64,000 nucleotides of DNA from Microbacterium dextranolyticum (GCF_016907295.1 NZ_JAFBBR010000001.1:2046001-2110000), one strand, 5' to 3'. Positions 7,784 to 17,641 are shown, counted from the first letter of the stretch. The notes: a model not told the origin generated them from the letters alone. A program made the numbers and translations.

Positions 7784-9412
7784 ATGACCGGCCCCACTCT
7801 CTACATCGAGCGCCCCCATATCACTGCTGAAGAGCGCGCCGCCCGACGCAAGCGCAAGCGTGCCGAGGCCTGGGCCGAAGCCGCCGGAGCGGGGTGGAAG
7901 GTCTGGCTCGTCAAGATCGTCTGCCTCGGCATCATCGACGCGATGGGGATCTACGCGATCCTCGTCCTCATCGGCAGCGGCTTCCTCGTGCCGCTGCTGA
8001 TCGCCGCCGCGATCCTCCTCATCAACGTCATCTATCTGAAGCCAGGACTCCTGCCGGCGAAGTACCTCACCCCCGGCCTCGTCTTCCTCTTCGTCTTCCA
8101 GATCTTCGTGGTGCTCTTCTGCATCTACATCGCGTTCACCAACTACGGGTCGGGCCACGTCTCGACGAAGGACGACGCCGTCAACGCGCTGCTCATCCAG
8201 AACCAGCAGCGCGTCGACGACTCCCCCACCTACCCGCTCTCGATCGTCGAGCAGAACGGCTCCTACTTCTTCCTCGTGACCGATCCCGACGGCGACGCGC
8301 TCGTCGGCGGCGCGGATCGGCCGCTCGAGCCGGCTGACGACGCGCAGTTCAGCGGAGACCGGGCCATCTCGCTCCCGGGCTACACCACCCTGAACTTCGC
8401 GCAGATCGTCGCCAACCAGTCGGCCATCACCGCGCTGGCCGTCCCGTTCTCCGACGATCCGAACGACGGCACCCTGCAGACCCGCGACGGGTCGGTCGCC
8501 TACCAATACACCTCGACCCTCGCCTGGGATGCGACGGCTGGCACCATGACGAACACCGAGACGGGTGTCGTCTACAAAGACAACGGCAACGGCTCGTTCG
8601 TGTCGGATGACGGACAGACCCTTGCGACGGGATGGCAGGTGTGGGTCGGCCTCGACAACTTCGTCCGCGCCTTCACCACCGAGTCCATCCGCGGTCCGTT
8701 CATCGCGGTGACGATCTGGACGTTCGCTTTCGCGATCCTGTCGGTCGCGACCACTTTCGCCCTCGGCCTCTTCCTCGCGATCGTCTTCAACGACCCCCGC
8801 ATGAAGAGCAAGAAGTACTACCGCGTGGTGATGATCCTCCCCTACGCGTTCCCCGCATTCCTGTCGGCACTCGTCTGGGCGGGCATGTTCAACCAGGACT
8901 TCGGGTTCATCAACCAGACGCTGCTCGGCGGGGCATCCATCCCCTGGCTGCAAGACCCGTTCCTCGCGAAGGTCTCGATCCTCATCGTGAACCTGTGGCT
9001 CGGGTACCCGTACATGTTCCTCGTGACCACGGGAGCGATCCAATCGATCCCCGAAGACATCCAAGAGGCGGGCAAGGTCGACGGCGCGGGCGTGTGGCAG
9101 ATCTTCCGCTACATCAAGTTCCCGCTGTTGCTCGTGGCCGTCGCACCGCTGCTGATCTCGTCGTTCGCGTTCAACTTCAACAACTTCAACCTGATCTACA
9201 TGCTCACCGGCGGCGGACCCCGCATTCCCGACGCGTCGATCAACGTCGGGCACAGCGACATCTTGATCTCGATGGTCTACAAGGTCGCGTTCGTGGGAGC
9301 CGAGCGCGATTACGGTCTGGCGAGCGCCTTCTCGATCATCATCTTCGTGCTGGTCGCCGTCATCTCGTACCTGAGCTTCCGCCAGACCAAGGTCCTCGAG
9401 GAGTTGAACTGA
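7784..9412 (+). CDS. malF: Maltose/maltodextrin ABC transporter permease MalF
   Basis: A 542-residue multi-pass membrane protein. Three hydrophobic segments lie in about residues 45-125, then a hydrophilic extracytoplasmic loop to about residue 285, then the transporter core. The EAA loop that contacts the ATPase is EAGKVDGAGVWQIFRYIKFP. The loop between the third membrane segment and the core corresponds in position to the MalF P2 domain, which contacts MalE. The gene starts 65 bp after the malE hairpin and overlaps in expression with malG, which begins one base after its stop. Confidence 0.92.
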   Translation: MTGPTLYIERPHITAEERAARRKRKRAEAWAEAAGAGWKVWLVKIVCLGIIDAMGIYAILVLIGSGFLVPLLIAAAILLINVIYLKPGLLPAKYLTPGLVFLFVFQIFVVLFCIYIAFTNYGSGHVSTKDDAVNALLIQNQQRVDDSPTYPLSIVEQNGSYFFLVTDPDGDALVGGADRPLEPADDAQFSGDRAISLPGYTTLNFAQIVANQSAITALAVPFSDDPNDGTLQTRDGSVAYQYTSTLAWDATAGTMTNTETGVVYKDNGNGSFVSDDGQTLATGWQVWVGLDNFVRAFTTESIRGPFIAVTIWTFAFAILSVATTFALGLFLAIVFNDPRMKSKKYYRVVMILPYAFPAFLSALVWAGMFNQDFGFINQTLLGGASIPWLQDPFLAKVSILIVNLWLGYPYMFLVTTGAIQSIPEDIQEAGKVDGAGVWQIFRYIKFPLLLVAVAPLLISSFAFNFNNFNLIYMLTGGGPRIPDASINVGHSDILISMVYKVAFVGAERDYGLASAFSIIIFVLVAVISYLSFRQTKVLEELN

Positions 9413-9413
9413 C

Positions 9414-10382
9414 ATGAGCATCCAAGAAGCGGTTCCCGCGGCATCCGTCGCGTCCTCGTCCGGTGACGGCGGCAGCACCGGCAAGAAGTGGGGCGACGCC
9501 GGCGTCCCCGGCGCCAAAGAGCCGCGCCGGCCCTTCGGCCGCTGGTTCCGCGAGACGGGATGGCGGCACCTGGTCGGCATCGTCATGATCGTCTTCTCGG
9601 CGTTCCCGCTCGTGTACGTGCTGTCGGCCTCCCTCAACCCCGGGGGCACCCTGCTGACGGCCAACAGCCTGTTCTCGAACTTCGACATCGGCAGCTACAT
9701 CGCGCTGTTCCAAGACCCGCTCCGGCCCTACGGGGCGTGGTTCGTCAACTCGATCTTCATCGGGCTCACCACGTCGTTCTTCACGGTGGTGCTCTGCGCC
9801 CTGGCCGCCTATGCGTTCTCGCGGATGCGTTTCCGTGGCCGGCGCGCGGGGCTTCTGACGCTGCTGCTCGTGCAGATGTTCCCGCAGCTGCTCGCGGTCG
9901 TGGCGATCTTCCTGCTGATGTCGGCGATCAGCGACGTGTTCCCGGCGCTGGGTCTGAACTCCCAGATCGGCCTCATCATGGTCTACCTCGGTGGCGCGCT
10001 GGGTGTGAACACGTTCCTCATGTACGGGTTCTTCAACACCGTCCCGGCATCGATCGACGAGGCCGCGAAGATCGACGGCGCCGGTCACGCGCGCATCTTC
10101 TTCACGATCATCCTGCGCCTGGTCGCCCCCGTCCTGGCCGTGATCGGCCTCCTCTCGTTCATCGGCACGATGAACGACTTCCTCATCGCGTCGGTCATCT
10201 TGGTCGACCCCGAGAAGCAGACGCTCGCCGTCGGGCTCTACCAGTTCGTCTCGCAAGAGACCGCGCGCAACTGGAGCGTCTTCGCCGCCGGTGCGGTCCT
10301 CGCCGCGATCCTGCCGATGGCGCTGTTCCTGTCGCTCCAGCGGTTCATCGTCGGCGGACTGACGGCGGGTTCGGTGAAGTGA
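9414..10382 (+). CDS. malG: Maltose/maltodextrin ABC transporter permease MalG
   Basis: A 322-residue inner-membrane permease with six predicted membrane segments and the EAA loop EAAKIDGAGHARIFFTIILR. It pairs with MalF to form the channel. About 45 hydrophilic residues precede the first membrane helix, longer than in E. coli MalG. The start codon is one base after the malF stop. No MalK/MsmK-type ATPase gene lies in the module; in actinobacteria a shared ATPase encoded elsewhere commonly energises such transporters. Confidence 0.92.
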   Translation: MSIQEAVPAASVASSSGDGGSTGKKWGDAGVPGAKEPRRPFGRWFRETGWRHLVGIVMIVFSAFPLVYVLSASLNPGGTLLTANSLFSNFDIGSYIALFQDPLRPYGAWFVNSIFIGLTTSFFTVVLCALAAYAFSRMRFRGRRAGLLTLLLVQMFPQLLAVVAIFLLMSAISDVFPALGLNSQIGLIMVYLGGALGVNTFLMYGFFNTVPASIDEAAKIDGAGHARIFFTIILRLVAPVLAVIGLLSFIGTMNDFLIASVILVDPEKQTLAVGLYQFVSQETARNWSVFAAGAVLAAILPMALFLSLQRFIVGGLTAGSVK

Positions 10383-10518
10383 CCCACTGAGCGCGCCGTG
10401 GCCACATCGGATGGCACTCGGTAGACTGACAACACAACTGAGGGGCTCTGTCACGCGCTCGCGTGCAACCACGTCGCATCTCGCCGACGTCGGAGTCGGT
10501 ACCCAACCGGAGGTCCTC

Positions 10519-12480
10519 ATGATGGATGCCGCACGCCGCCCGCACCACGACGGCTCGCCCCTGTACGTCTCGCACTCTGCACCCGCCCTCGGCGACGAGG
10601 TCGCCGTACGACTTCGCGTGCCGGAGGGCTACGACGCGGTGGGGCGGGTGCTCGTCCGCTCCAACCCCGACCACGAACCGGTCTGGGTCGAGGCCTCACG
10701 CGACGGCGCGGCCGACGGATGGGAGTGGTGGACCGCGCACATCGTCGTCACGAACCCTCGGCACGGCTACCGTTTCCATCTGGTGCTCGCCGACGGACGG
10801 GTGGAGATCCTCAACCAGGGCGGCCTCACCGATGTCGACGCCCTCGACGGGCAGGACTTCGCCCTCGTCGCCGAGAATCCGCCGCCGGCATGGATGGACG
10901 ACACCGTCCTCTATCAGATCTTCCCCGACCGGTTCGCCCGCTCACAGGCCGCCGATGCGCGACCCGCGCCGCACTGGGCGATCCCCGCGGCATGGGACGG
11001 ACCGCTCGACCCGGTGCACCCGGGGCGCGGGCGCCAGTTCTACGGCGGCGATCTCGACGGCGCCGCCGAGAAGCTCGACCATCTCTCCGACCTCGGGGTC
11101 ACGGCGCTGTACCACACGCCGATCTTCCCGGCGGAGTCCAACCACCGGTACGACGCCTCGCGTTTCGACGCCGTCGATCCGCTCGTCGGCGGAGACGACG
11201 CCTACCTCCGCCTGATCGAGGCGTCGCACGCGCGCGGCATCCGCATCATCGGCGACCTCACGACCAACCACTCGGGCATCGCGCACGACTGGTTCCGTGC
11301 CGCTCTCGGGCACCCCGAGGCGCCGGAGAGCGCGTTCTACTACTTTCACGACGAGGCGAACGAGACCTACGAGACGTGGCTCGACGCCGACACCCTGCCG
11401 AAGTTCGACTGGTCGAGCGCCGAGCTTCGCCGCCGCTTCATCGAGGGCCCGGACTCCGTCGTCGCGCAGTGGCTGCGTGCCCCGTACGGAATCGACGGCT
11501 GGCGGATCGACGTCGCGAACATGACCGGCCGGCTCGGCCGAGTCGATCTGAACGCCGAGGTACGGCAGACGCTTCGCCGCACCATGATCGACGTGAACCC
11601 CGACACGCTCCTGCTCGCCGAGTCGACCAACGACGCGGCATCCGATCTGCAGGGCGACGCCTGGCACGGCGGCATGACCTACCCGGCGTTCACCCGCGGC
11701 GTGTGGGCGTGGCTGGCCGACCCGCGGCGCATCCCGCACTACGGGTTCCACGGCGAGCTGAGCAACGACATGTGGTTCTTCGGGCTGCCGACGGGTATGC
11801 CGCGATACAGCGCACGCCAGTTCGTCGAGCAGTTCCAACGCTTCACCAGCCAGATCCCGTGGCGAGTGCAGCGCGGCACGATGTCGGCGCTCGACACGCA
11901 CGACACGGCACGCTTCGCGACGTACGCCTCGCCCGGCGCGGTGCCGGTGGCGCTCGGGCTGTCGATGACTCTCCCCGGCATTCCCGTGGTCTATGCCGGG
12001 GATGAGTTCGGGCTCGAGGGCGTGGACGGCGAGATGAGCCGCACGCCGATGCCGTGGGATCGCATGGCCGAGCCCGAGATCGCAGCGCGCATCGCGCTCT
12101 ACCGCGAACTCATCGCGCTGCGCCGCACGCACCCTGCACTGTCGACCGGCGGGCTGCGCTGGCTGCACGTCGACGACGCCGGAGTCGTGTTCGTACGTGA
12201 GAGCGCGGCCGAGAGCGTGCTCGTCGTCGCGACGCGCGGCGGTGTGGATGCCCGGGTCGAGGCCCCTCTCATCGTCGGTGCCGCCGCGGCGAAGCGCCTC
12301 TACGGCGACGCGGCGCTCGACGTCGACGCGGACGGAGCGGTGCGCGTCCGCGCCGAGGGGACGTCGTTCGCGGCCTTCGCCCTGCCCGGCGTCACCGCAC
12401 CGCCGATCTCTGCGGCCTCACCGGCTCTCGAAGAGATCGACCCCGAGGCGTTCGTCCAATTGGGGGCACCGTCCGAGTGA
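10519..12480 (+). CDS. GH13 alpha-amylase/maltogenic glucosidase
   Basis: About 653 residues of glycoside hydrolase family 13, with an N-terminal beta-sandwich domain like that of neopullulanase/cyclomaltodextrinase, then the TIM barrel. The conserved regions are visible: DLTTNH (I), GWRIDVANM with the nucleophile Asp (II), LLAEST with the acid/base Glu (III) and DTHDTARF (IV). No signal peptide is seen, so it should act in the cytoplasm on imported maltodextrins. GGAGG at 10509-10513 sets the start at ATG 10519 or the adjacent ATG 10522. A TAGACT hexamer at 10422-10427 may give a separate promoter with a roughly 90-nt leader. Confidence 0.88.
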   Translation: MMDAARRPHHDGSPLYVSHSAPALGDEVAVRLRVPEGYDAVGRVLVRSNPDHEPVWVEASRDGAADGWEWWTAHIVVTNPRHGYRFHLVLADGRVEILNQGGLTDVDALDGQDFALVAENPPPAWMDDTVLYQIFPDRFARSQAADARPAPHWAIPAAWDGPLDPVHPGRGRQFYGGDLDGAAEKLDHLSDLGVTALYHTPIFPAESNHRYDASRFDAVDPLVGGDDAYLRLIEASHARGIRIIGDLTTNHSGIAHDWFRAALGHPEAPESAFYYFHDEANETYETWLDADTLPKFDWSSAELRRRFIEGPDSVVAQWLRAPYGIDGWRIDVANMTGRLGRVDLNAEVRQTLRRTMIDVNPDTLLLAESTNDAASDLQGDAWHGGMTYPAFTRGVWAWLADPRRIPHYGFHGELSNDMWFFGLPTGMPRYSARQFVEQFQRFTSQIPWRVQRGTMSALDTHDTARFATYASPGAVPVALGLSMTLPGIPVVYAGDEFGLEGVDGEMSRTPMPWDRMAEPEIAARIALYRELIALRRTHPALSTGGLRWLHVDDAGVVFVRESAAESVLVVATRGGVDARVEAPLIVGAAAAKRLYGDAALDVDADGAVRVRAEGTSFAAFALPGVTAPPISAASPALEEIDPEAFVQLGAPSE

Positions 12481-12496
12481 CCGCGCCGCGCCGCGC

Positions 12497-13312
12497 TCAG
12501 CGCGCGGCGAGCGCCGCCTGGTAGAGCTCGCGCGAGCTGAGCCCGGTCTGCGCGGCGACTTCGGCCGCGGCATCCTTCAGGCGCGTGCCCGCTGCGACGA
12601 GCGCCTGCACCTGCGCGAGGGCGTCGCCTCGCGACACCTCGCGCTCGGGGGCGCCGCCGACGACGACCACGATCTCGCCGCGCACGCCGTCTTCGGCCCA
12701 GGCGGCGAGGTCGCCGAGGCTGCCCCGCACGACCTCTTCGTGCAGTTTGGTCAGCTCGCGGCAGACGGCGGCGGGGCGACCGGGGCCGAAGGCATCCGCC
12801 ATCGCGGCGAGCGTCTCGGCGAGGCGCGACGGGGCTTCGAAGAACACCATCGTGCGCGCTTCACCCGACAGCCCCGTGAGCGCGCGGCGGCGGTCGCCGG
12901 TCTTGCGGGGCAGAAATCCCTCGAACGTGAACCGGTCGGTCGGCAGGCCTGCGACGGCGAGCGCCGTGACGACGGCACTCGGGCCGGGGATCGCGGTCAC
13001 CGTGACCCCTTGCGCGACGGCCTCGGCGACGAGGCCGTAGCCGGGGTCGCTCACGGTCGGCATGCCGGCGTCGCTCAGCACCAGCAGGTCCTCGTCGCGC
13101 GCCTGCGCGACGAGCTCCGCCGCCCGCTGCTTCTCGTTGTGGTCGTGCAGGGCGATCAGCTTCGGACGGTTGGCGATCCCGAGTGCCTGCAGCAGGCGCT
13201 GGGTCGTGCGCGTGTCCTCCGCCGCGACGACCGTCGCCGCTTCGAGGGCGGCCACGAGCCGCGCCGAGGCGTCGCCGAGGTTTCCGATGGGCGTCGCGGC
13301 GAGGATGATCAC
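12497..13312 (-). CDS. rsmI: 16S rRNA 2'-O-ribose C1402 methyltransferase
   Basis: A 271-residue RsmI (tetrapyrrole methylase fold, SAM-dependent) that methylates C1402 of 16S rRNA. The N-terminal LAATPIGNLGDAS is the family signature, followed by EDTRTTQRLL, SDAGMPTVSDPGYGLV and ITAIPGPSA-like segments (here VTAIPGPSAV). The GTG start at 13312 is preceded by TAAGCT (13319-13324 on the minus strand) with 6 nt between, indicating a leaderless mRNA. It converges with the amylase gene, whose stop is only 16 bp away; GC-rich inverted sequence in that gap may terminate both. Confidence 0.95.
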   Translation of the reverse strand: MIILAATPIGNLGDASARLVAALEAATVVAAEDTRTTQRLLQALGIANRPKLIALHDHNEKQRAAELVAQARDEDLLVLSDAGMPTVSDPGYGLVAEAVAQGVTVTAIPGPSAVVTALAVAGLPTDRFTFEGFLPRKTGDRRRALTGLSGEARTMVFFEAPSRLAETLAAMADAFGPGRPAAVCRELTKLHEEVVRGSLGDLAAWAEDGVRGEIVVVVGGAPEREVSRGDALAQVQALVAAGTRLKDAAAEVAAQTGLSSRELYQAALAAR

Positions 13313-13318
13313 CCTTCC

Positions 13319-13384
13319 AGCTTAGGAGCGCACCCGACGCAGACATCGCCGGCGCAGGATCGCGCCGGCTCGACCGCTTAGGCT
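13319..13384. promoter_or_regulatory. Divergent leaderless promoters for rsmI and the mannosyltransferase gene
   Basis: On the minus strand TAAGCT (13319-13324) ends 6 nt before the rsmI GTG. On the plus strand TAGGCT (13379-13384) ends 7 nt before the GTG at 13392. In both cases transcription would start at or next to the start codon. I see no clear -35 hexamers. Confidence 0.55.
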
Positions 13385-13391
13385 GATGCCC

Positions 13392-14984
13392 GTGTCCACC
13401 GCCGTCGAGCCGCTGCTTCCCGAGCTCCGCCCGTCCCGGTACGACGCGTGGCGAACCCGCCTCGCGGGCGACGCCCGCCTGCAGCGCCTCTACGGCTGGC
13501 TGCTGCCGACGCTGATCACCCTGCTCGCCGCCGTCCTGAGGTTCTGGAACCTCGGGCATCCCCACAGCCTCGTGTTCGACGAGACGTATTACGTCAAGGA
13601 TGCCTGGAGCCAGTGGAACCTCGGCTACGCGGCGACGTGGCCCGACGGCGCCGACGCCCGCTTCGCAGCCGGTGAGACGGACATCTTCGGGGCGACGGGA
13701 AGCTTCGTCGTGCATCCGCCGCTGGGCAAGTTCCTGATCGGCGCGGGCATGGCACTCTTCGGTCCCGACAACTCCTTCGGTTGGCGTTTCGCCACAGCGT
13801 TGGCGGGTACGGCGCTCGTGCTCATCCTCTTCTTCTTCGCGCGGTCGCTGACGAACTCGATCGTGTTCGCCTCGATCGCCTCGTTCCTGCTCGCGATCGA
13901 TGGCCTCGGCATCGTGATGAGCCGCGTCGCGCTGCTGGACGTGTTCCTGGCCTTCTTCGTGCTGCTCGCCTTCTGGTTCGTCGTACTCGACCGCAGACGT
14001 GCACCGGATCGGCTGGCCGCCCGCACCGTCGCCCGAGAACGTGACGGAGCGGCCCCCGCGTGGGGCGCGATCCTGTGGAACCGCCCCTGGCTGATCGCCG
14101 CGGGCGCCGCCGCAGGGGCGGCGACCGCCGTCAAGTGGTCGGGTGTCTGGGTGCTCGCCGCGATCGGCATCTACCTGGTGGTGACCGATGCGCTCGAACG
14201 CCGCCGCCTGGGCGTGACGTTCTGGCCGATGGATGCCGTCCGGCAGGGCCTCGTCTCGTTCGTGCTGCTGGTGCCGGTCGCCCTGTGCGTCTACCTCGCC
14301 TCGTGGACGGGATGGATCGTCACCGACGGAGGGTATGACCGGCACGCCGCCGACGCCAACCCCGCGACGGGACTGTTCTCCTGGGTGCCCCTCTGGCTGC
14401 AGAGCCTGTGGAAGTACCACCAGACGATCTACACCTCGATGGCGAACATGACCTCGCCGCACAACTACGAGAGCCCGGCATGGCAGTGGGCGCTGCTGTG
14501 GCGGCCGACGTCGATGTACGCCCAGGCGACCGGCGACGGTCAGTCCGGGTGCGCGGGCGGCAGCGCGGGATGCCTGGACATCCTCTACTCCATGCCGAAC
14601 CCGCTGCTGTGGTACGCGAGCGTCGCCGCGGCCCTCTACCTCGTCTACCGCTTCGCCCTGGAGCGCAACTGGCGGCATGCGCTGATCCTCGTCGCCATCG
14701 CCGCGACCTGGCTGCCGTGGCTCGCCTTCCCGGAGCGGACGATCTTCCAGTTCTACACGATCGCGATCTGGCCGTTCCTGCTCGTCGCACTCACCTTCGC
14801 GCTGCGCGAGATCGCGGGGCCTGCGCACGCGAGTGCGACCCGCCGCCGGTCGGGTCAGCAGATCGTGCTCGTGGTTCTCATCGTCGCTGTCGCCCTGTCG
14901 ATCTTCTGGTATCCGCTCTGGTCGGCGATGCAGGTGCCCTACGACTTCTACCGTCTGCACAACTGGCTGCAGGGCTGGGTCTGA
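13392..14984 (+). CDS. Dolichyl-phosphate-mannose--protein mannosyltransferase (PMT)
   Basis: A 530-residue multi-pass membrane glycosyltransferase of the GT39/PMT family, which transfers mannose from a polyprenyl phosphate donor to exported proteins during secretion. The family motif VFDETYYVKDAWS near residue 60 holds the catalytic Asp-Glu pair. Many membrane helices are visible, with an extracytoplasmic part containing KYHQTIY and the NYESPAWQW segment. The GTG at 13392 is chosen over ATG 13386 because TAGGCT ends at 13384, so the earlier ATG would lie at or before the transcription start. Divergent from rsmI, as in other actinobacteria. Confidence 0.93.
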   Translation: MSTAVEPLLPELRPSRYDAWRTRLAGDARLQRLYGWLLPTLITLLAAVLRFWNLGHPHSLVFDETYYVKDAWSQWNLGYAATWPDGADARFAAGETDIFGATGSFVVHPPLGKFLIGAGMALFGPDNSFGWRFATALAGTALVLILFFFARSLTNSIVFASIASFLLAIDGLGIVMSRVALLDVFLAFFVLLAFWFVVLDRRRAPDRLAARTVARERDGAAPAWGAILWNRPWLIAAGAAAGAATAVKWSGVWVLAAIGIYLVVTDALERRRLGVTFWPMDAVRQGLVSFVLLVPVALCVYLASWTGWIVTDGGYDRHAADANPATGLFSWVPLWLQSLWKYHQTIYTSMANMTSPHNYESPAWQWALLWRPTSMYAQATGDGQSGCAGGSAGCLDILYSMPNPLLWYASVAAALYLVYRFALERNWRHALILVAIAATWLPWLAFPERTIFQFYTIAIWPFLLVALTFALREIAGPAHASATRRRSGQQIVLVVLIVAVALSIFWYPLWSAMQVPYDFYRLHNWLQGWV

Positions 14985-15084
14985 TCGCCGTGCCGTGGCG
15001 GTCGGGCGATGGGGAGTTCTGCCCATCGCCGGACCGCCGCGCATCTCGTACGGTGAGGGGACCGGAGCGACGACGAGGAAGAAC

Positions 15085-15516
15085 ATGGCCGACCTGAACA
15101 TCGATGTCACGGAACTGACGACGAGCGCCTCGCGGGCCGAGCGGATCGCGAGCGACTTCTCCACCGCCGAGCGCATCGCCGACGAGACCGCCGGCTACAC
15201 CGGCCACGACGGTCTCGCCGGCAAAGTGCGCGACTTCGGCGACAAGTGGGACATCGCGCGGCACAAGCTCGAGGAGAACCTCACCACGATCGCGCAGTAC
15301 CTGCGCGCCGTCGTCGACACGTTCGACGATCTGGATACGAATCTCGCGTCCTCGCTGCGAGACTCGGCCCAGGGCGACGCCGCGATGAGCCGCGAGATCG
15401 ACGACGCGGTCGTCGCGCAGTCGACACCTCCGGTGGCCCCCGCGCCCGCGCCCACGCCGTCGCCCGCCCCCGGGCCCGCACCCACGGCACCGTCGACGAA
15501 CGGAGGCGATCACTGA
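15085..15516 (+). CDS. WXG100-like small helical protein
   Basis: A 143-residue protein: an alpha-helical domain of about 100 residues with a central Trp (FGDKWDIAR), then a Pro/Ala-rich tail. Size, helical content and position before a hydrolase that also starts with a helical domain resemble WXG100/ESX partner proteins, but the exact WxG is absent, so the assignment is tentative. GAGG-type Shine-Dalgarno sequence lies just upstream of ATG 15085. Its stop overlaps the next start (TGATG), which implies translational coupling. Confidence 0.6.
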   Translation: MADLNIDVTELTTSASRAERIASDFSTAERIADETAGYTGHDGLAGKVRDFGDKWDIARHKLEENLTTIAQYLRAVVDTFDDLDTNLASSLRDSAQGDAAMSREIDDAVVAQSTPPVAPAPAPTPSPAPGPAPTAPSTNGGDH

Positions 15517-17156
15517 TGGCACTCCCGGGCAACCCCACCGCACTGGCCGAACGCGCCGCGACCTACCAGGCATCCGCGAGTCGGATCGACCGCGCCGCCG
15601 CCGACCTGCGCGCGCTGGCCTACACGAGCACCGCGAAGTCGCTGGATGCCATCCGGCAGCGCAGCGGCGAGGTCGCGGGCACCCTCAGCGAGGCCTACGG
15701 CCGCTACGCCGGCACGGCCGCCGCCCTCGTGGAGTACGCCGCAGCCCTCGGCGACGCGCACCGCCGCGCCGACGCCGCCGACGCCGCCGAGGCGACGGCC
15801 GAGAGCTACGCCGGGCAGGCCGGCTCCCGCCTCGACGCGCTCACCCGGCGCGTGCAGGGCCTGGAGGACGCCGCGGCGCCCCTCGGGGCGATCGAGGCCG
15901 CCGAGCGCGAGGTCGCCGACGCGCAGCGCGCCGCGCGCCGCTACGACGCCGCCGCGTCGAGCGCACGCGACGACCATGAGGCCGCCCGTCGCGAGATGGA
16001 GGCCGCCGCGCAGCGCGCCATGTCGCTCATCGACAGCGCGATCGACGCGACCAACGAAAGCTGGCTCGATCACGTCGGCAATTTCTTCGCCGGCGTCGGG
16101 TCGTGGCTCGCCGACCTCGGACGGTGGGTGGGCGAGTTCCTCCACGACCTCTGGGACGAGCTGCAACGTCTCGTCTCGACCGTGCTGGCACTGCTCGGCA
16201 CGATCCTCATCCTCGTGCTGGTCTATGCCCTGCTGTCCCTCATCCCCGTCATCGGCCCGCTGATCGCGGCGCTCGTCGTCGGCATCCTCGCGGGATTCCT
16301 GCTCGGCAGCATCCTCTCGGACGTCCTGAAGCCCACCCCGAAGGTCGGCGAGTACACCCGCGACGAGCGGGAGAAGCGACAGGACATGGGGCAGCCCCGC
16401 GACCTGTCGACCGCCATCAAAGAAGCGGCGTACGTCGACAAGCTCGGCCACGTCTACACCTACAACGAGGACGGCACCGTCAAGACCGATGTCGCGAACG
16501 AGTCGGTGATCAGCGTGACCAAGGTCGTCGACGCCGACGGCGTGGTGCGCTGGCGGGTGTCGCTGCCCAGCACCCAGGAGTGGCTGTCGCGGTTCGACGG
16601 AGATCAGGGCGCGACCAACGATCTCGACAGCAACCTCGCCCTCATGCTCACTCCGTCGCTGCGTTCGCAGTACGAGCGCGCCGTGCTCGACGCGATGAAG
16701 CAGGCCGGTGTCGGTCCCGAGGACCCCGTCATGCTCGTCGGCTTCAGCCAGGGCGGGATCATGGCCGGCACGCTCGCGGCGTACAACTCCGACTACAACT
16801 GGAGCGCCGTCGTCGTGGCAGGCGCCCCGATCGACAGCATGCCCATCCCCTCCACGACGCAGGTCGTCTCGGTGCAGCACGACGGGGACCTCGTGCCCCG
16901 ACTCGACAGCATCATCTCGCTCGGCACCGGTGGATACGCCCAGCACCGCCCGAACTGGACGACGATCAACGAGCCCTCACCGCTCGCGGCGGAGGGCATG
17001 GGCGGCATCCACAACGGCGCCGCGTACAACAGCACGCTGCAGAGCAACATCGGCCAGGTGCCGCCGTCGACGCGCGACGACCTGGATCGCTACTTCATCG
17101 GCGATGAGAACGCCTACGGTTACCAGGAGACGTACTACAGCTGGCAGGAGAAGTGA
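15516..17156 (+). CDS. Secreted-hydrolase candidate: helical N-domain, membrane hairpin, alpha/beta hydrolase
   Basis: A 546-residue protein. Residues 1-190 are Ala-rich helices/coiled coil like WXG/LXG leader domains. Residues about 190-270 hold amphipathic helix and two hydrophobic segments. The C-terminal half is an alpha/beta hydrolase with nucleophile elbow GFSQGG, a likely acid in HDGDLVPR and a likely catalytic His in GGIHNGAAY. No classical signal peptide is present. GGAGG (15502-15506) lies 9 nt before ATG 15516. The layout matches effectors of type VII-like systems, though none of the secretion machinery is visible in the window. A membrane-bound esterase unrelated to T7SS is the alternative. 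Confidence 0.7.
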   Translation: MALPGNPTALAERAATYQASASRIDRAAADLRALAYTSTAKSLDAIRQRSGEVAGTLSEAYGRYAGTAAALVEYAAALGDAHRRADAADAAEATAESYAGQAGSRLDALTRRVQGLEDAAAPLGAIEAAEREVADAQRAARRYDAAASSARDDHEAARREMEAAAQRAMSLIDSAIDATNESWLDHVGNFFAGVGSWLADLGRWVGEFLHDLWDELQRLVSTVLALLGTILILVLVYALLSLIPVIGPLIAALVVGILAGFLLGSILSDVLKPTPKVGEYTRDEREKRQDMGQPRDLSTAIKEAAYVDKLGHVYTYNEDGTVKTDVANESVISVTKVVDADGVVRWRVSLPSTQEWLSRFDGDQGATNDLDSNLALMLTPSLRSQYERAVLDAMKQAGVGPEDPVMLVGFSQGGIMAGTLAAYNSDYNWSAVVVAGAPIDSMPIPSTTQVVSVQHDGDLVPRLDSIISLGTGGYAQHRPNWTTINEPSPLAAEGMGGIHNGAAYNSTLQSNIGQVPPSTRDDLDRYFIGDENAYGYQETYYSWQEK

Positions 17157-17641
17157 TGCCCTCATCGAGGATCGCGCGACGAGCGCTCGCCACCGCAGCG
17201 TCCGGTGCGCTTCTGCTCGCGCTCGCCGCCGGATGCTCGGCGACGCCCCCCTTGCCCTCGTCCCCGACCACTCCCCGAGGAGAAGCCACCGTGAACGCCC
17301 TGCAGACGATGTACGACGCCGTCGCCGCCGCCGATCCGCGCGTCACGGATCCTCTCGCCACGGTGAGCCGGTCGGGCGCGAACACCGTGCTCTCCCTCAG
17401 CGTGCTCATCACCGGCGACGAGGCGGTGTCGACGCAGACGCTGAGCGCCGTCCTCCGCGCGGCGCGGGACTCGTCGATCCCCTTCGATCAGCTCGATCTC
17501 AACGCTCGCTCCGCGGCGAACTCGGAGCAGATCCTCGATCTCACCCCCGCGAGCAAGGGGCTGCCCGCCGACGCGAACGTCCTCGCCGTCGACGGCGGCG
17601 TGACGCTCATGCGCGCCGGCCTGGAGAAGATCGGCGGATGA
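17156..17641 (+). CDS. Small lipoprotein of the hydrolase operon
   Basis: A 161-residue lipoprotein: basic N-terminus, hydrophobic core and lipobox LAAGC with the lipidated Cys27, then a Pro/Ser/Thr linker and a small domain I do not recognise. I use ATG 17156 (preceded by GGCAGGAG) rather than the GTG at 17153. Start and stop codons overlap those of both neighbours, so it is coupled to the hydrolase. It could be a surface-anchored immunity or accessory protein; that is inference. Confidence 0.7.
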   Translation: MPSSRIARRALATAASGALLLALAAGCSATPPLPSSPTTPRGEATVNALQTMYDAVAAADPRVTDPLATVSRSGANTVLSLSVLITGDEAVSTQTLSAVLRAARDSSIPFDQLDLNARSAANSEQILDLTPASKGLPADANVLAVDGGVTLMRAGLEKIGG

